Of a stretch of DNA of 64,000 nt, positions 62,454 through 64,000 are shown one piece after another. Each line of letters opens with the position of its first letter. Within the stretch, counting starts at the first letter, position 1. The position numbers and the translations under genes were made by a program. The notes below the pieces were generated by a model, which made no database searches, had not been told where the DNA came from, and saw only the letters and a list, made by a program, of their open reading frames with translations. Origin of the DNA: Burkholderia sp. 8Y (GTDB lineage Bacteria; Pseudomonadota; Gammaproteobacteria; Burkholderiales; Burkholderiaceae); the NCBI RefSeq assembly GCF_902506145.1, contig NZ_LR733520.1:716057-780056 (forward strand), written 5' to 3'.

Positions 62454-64000
62454 TTGAGCAAGAACCCATCACTTCGCAAGCCCATCGGCGGCACGGAAGC
62501 TTCGTCGCCCATGGCCGTCATGAAGCGGCTCTGGCCGTACATTCGCCCGTTGATGGGCATGGTCATTCTCGGGATCTCGACGATGGGCATCGTCGCCGCG
62601 ACCGAGGCCGGCATTCCGATGCTGCTCAAGCCGCTGCTCGATCACGGCTTCGGCACGAAGGGCAGCGATCATGCGAAGTGGCTCGTGCCTGCCGCCGTCA
62701 TCGGTTTGGCGCTCGTGCGCGGTGCGGCGCAGTACGCGTCGGGCTATTTCCTGTCGTACGTGTCGAACAAAATCTTGCTGCAACTGCGGCTCGAAATGTT
62801 CCAGCGGATGATTCACACCAGCGCCGGTTTCTTCCAGCGTGAGACGGCGAGCACGGTCATCAACGCGATCGTCTTCGAGGTCAATCAGATTCTCTCGGTG
62901 CTGTCGAGCGTGGTCGTCACGCTCGTGCGCGATTCGCTCACGGTCGTCTTCCTGCTCGGCTACCTGTTCATTCTCAACTGGCGGCTCACGTTGATCGTCG
63001 CGGTCATCCTGCCGCTGATCGGCTGGCTCGTGAGCAAGATCAATCGCCGCCTGCGGCGGCTGAACCGCGAGCATCAGGCGCTCACGAACGAACTGTCGTA
63101 TGTCGTCGAGGAAACCGTGGGCGGCTACAAGGTCGTCAAGGTGCACAACGGCGAGCGTTACGAGATTGACCGCTTCACGGATATGAGCCACCGCCTGCGC
63201 GGTTATTCCATGCGCATGCAGGTGTCGGGCGGCCTCGCGCAGCCCCTCACGCAGTTCCTGGCGTCGATCGCGCTGGCGGTCGTGCTGACCATCGCGGTGG
63301 TGCAGTCCGCCAACGATCAGACCACGGTCGGCGGTTTCGTGGCGTTCGTCACGTCGATGCTGCTGGTCATTTCGCCGCTGAAGCATTTGATCGACATCAA
63401 TCAGCCGATGCAGCGCGGCATGACCGCCGCCGAACTGATCTTCGGGCTGATCGACGAACCCTCGGAGCCGGCCGGCGGCGGGCGTCACCTGGAACGCGCG
63501 CGCGGTGAAGTCGAATTCCGCGACGTCTCGTTCGCCTATTCCGCCGACCGGTCGACGCTCGATCACGTGTCCTTCAAGATCGCGCCGGGCGAGATGATCG
63601 CGCTGGCGGGGCCGTCCGGCAGCGGCAAGACGACGCTCGTGAATCTGTTGCCACGGTTCTTCGATCCTGCGAGCGGCGACGTGCTGGTGGACGGCGTTCC
63701 ACTGCGCGACTATGCGCTTTCCGACCTGCGCGCGCAGATGGCGATGGTGAGTCAGGATGTCGTGCTTTTCAACGACAGTATCGCGGCTAACGTCGCCTAT
63801 GGCACGACGCCCGACCGCGAGCGCGTGCTTCGCGCACTCGCTGCGGCAAACCTTGCGGACATGGTGGCGTCGATGCCTGATGGCATCGATACGCTCGTCG
63901 GTGGCAACGGGATGCGTCTGTCAGGTGGCCAGCGGCAACGGCTCGCCATCGCGCGCGCGCTCTATAAAGACGCGCCGATCCTGATTCTCGACGAAGCGAC
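62454..64000 (+). CDS. msbA: Lipid A export ATP-binding/permease MsbA (3' end outside window)
   Basis: Flippase that carries lipid A-core across the inner membrane. 515 codons are visible. The N-terminal transmembrane domain has six helices (about residues 20-320, including [18 protein letters not shown] and [24 protein letters not shown]). The ATPase domain starts about residue 345 with Walker [11 protein letters not shown]-loop [12 protein letters not shown] and signature [17 protein letters not shown], and it breaks off inside Walker B (ILDEAT). The start is the TTG at 62454 with a GAGGAA site; an ATG at 62509 is out of keeping with family length and is not even needed. No LPS export partner is in the window. 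Confidence 0.93.
   Translation, partial: MSKNPSLRKPIGGTEASSPMAVMKRLWPYIRPLMGMVILGISTMGIVAATEAGIPMLLKPLLDHGFGTKGSDHAKWLVPAAVIGLALVRGAAQYASGYFLSYVSNKILLQLRLEMFQRMIHTSAGFFQRETASTVINAIVFEVNQILSVLSSVVVTLVRDSLTVVFLLGYLFILNWRLTLIVAVILPLIGWLVSKINRRLRRLNREHQALTNELSYVVEETVGGYKVVKVHNGERYEIDRFTDMSHRLRGYSMRMQVSGGLAQPLTQFLASIALAVVLTIAVVQSANDQTTVGGFVAFVTSMLLVISPLKHLIDINQPMQRGMTAAELIFGLIDEPSEPAGGGRHLERARGEVEFRDVSFAYSADRSTLDHVSFKIAPGEMIALAGPSGSGKTTLVNLLPRFFDPASGDVLVDGVPLRDYALSDLRAQMAMVSQDVVLFNDSIAANVAYGTTPDRERVLRALAAANLADMVASMPDGIDTLVGGNGMRLSGGQRQRLAIARALYKDAPILILDEA

Noticed and set aside
1..64000. CRISPR arrays, tRNA/rRNA genes, insertion sequences, prophage or toxin-antitoxin genes
   Set aside because: I looked for spaced direct repeats, tRNA-like cloverleaf ends, transposase or integrase motifs and found none that I could support.

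Overview
The window is GC-rich, gene-dense bacterial chromosome. Its gene content points to a betaproteobacterium of the family Burkholderiaceae, most likely the Paraburkholderia/Caballeronia group: an intracellular PHB depolymerase with a nearby TetR regulator, a stand-alone RsxB next to nth, PagP, a small DUF6726-like lipoprotein, a DUF3311/MctP pair, a MocR regulator and an LPS-core block beside dnaE. Genus is inferred from family knowledge, not from any search. No rRNA, tRNA, insertion sequence, prophage, integrase or CRISPR array was seen. The window starts inside an ABC-F ATPase gene and ends inside msbA.

Layout. 1-5.7 kb: ABC-F ATPase (Uup-like), then parE-parC (topoisomerase IV) closed by a strong terminator. 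5.7-13.6 kb: a CopD-like membrane protein, then a minus-strand run holding a membrane GGDEF/EAL protein, PhzF-like and RidA-like enzymes, an aminotransferase, an EamA transporter and a glyoxalase-like protein. 13.7-18.2 kb: a MocR regulator, a small HExxH (vgr-related) protein, and htpG with a recognisable sigma-32 promoter, followed by a small two-repeat protein. 18.3-20.3 kb: ubiC, a deoxyinosine glycosylase and a spermidine-synthase-like gene with overlapping stop/start codons. 20.4-29.6 kb: DUF3311/monocarboxylate symporter, FUSC, a PhnB-like protein, transaldolase, BenE, and a MoxR / GNAT / VWA operon. 30-35.4 kb: two monoheme cytochromes c, DUF1841, nth-rsxB, a TetR regulator convergent with phaZ. 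35.8-41.9 kb: GH15 glucosidase, small proteins including a 50-aa DUF3096 membrane protein, a beta-propeller lactonase, PagP and a CorA/ZntB transporter. 41.9-47.3 kb: a 1789-aa FtsK whose linker carries an expanded 40-residue repeat. 47.5-54 kb: META-domain lipoprotein, purT, two small envelope proteins, rhlE with a long leader, and a trhO-gluQRS pair. 54.2-64 kb: dnaE, then LPS-core genes (GT4, GT2, GT9, O-antigen-ligase-like) and msbA.

How the genes work together. Most are housekeeping: chromosome segregation and decatenation (FtsK, ParCE), replication (DnaE), repair (Nth, deoxyinosine glycosylase), protein folding (HtpG), tRNA wobble modification (TrhO, GluQRS) and outer-membrane biogenesis (glycosyltransferases, ligase, MsbA, PagP). 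Accessory functions cover carbon storage and uptake (PhaZ, MctP, BenE, GH15).

I did not find a clear, unambiguous novel system. The best leads are the FtsK repeat expansion, the orphan vgr-related HExxH protein beside htpG, the MoxR-GNAT-VWA operon, the 85-aa repeat protein, the long rhlE leader, and the noncoding block at 59530-59910.
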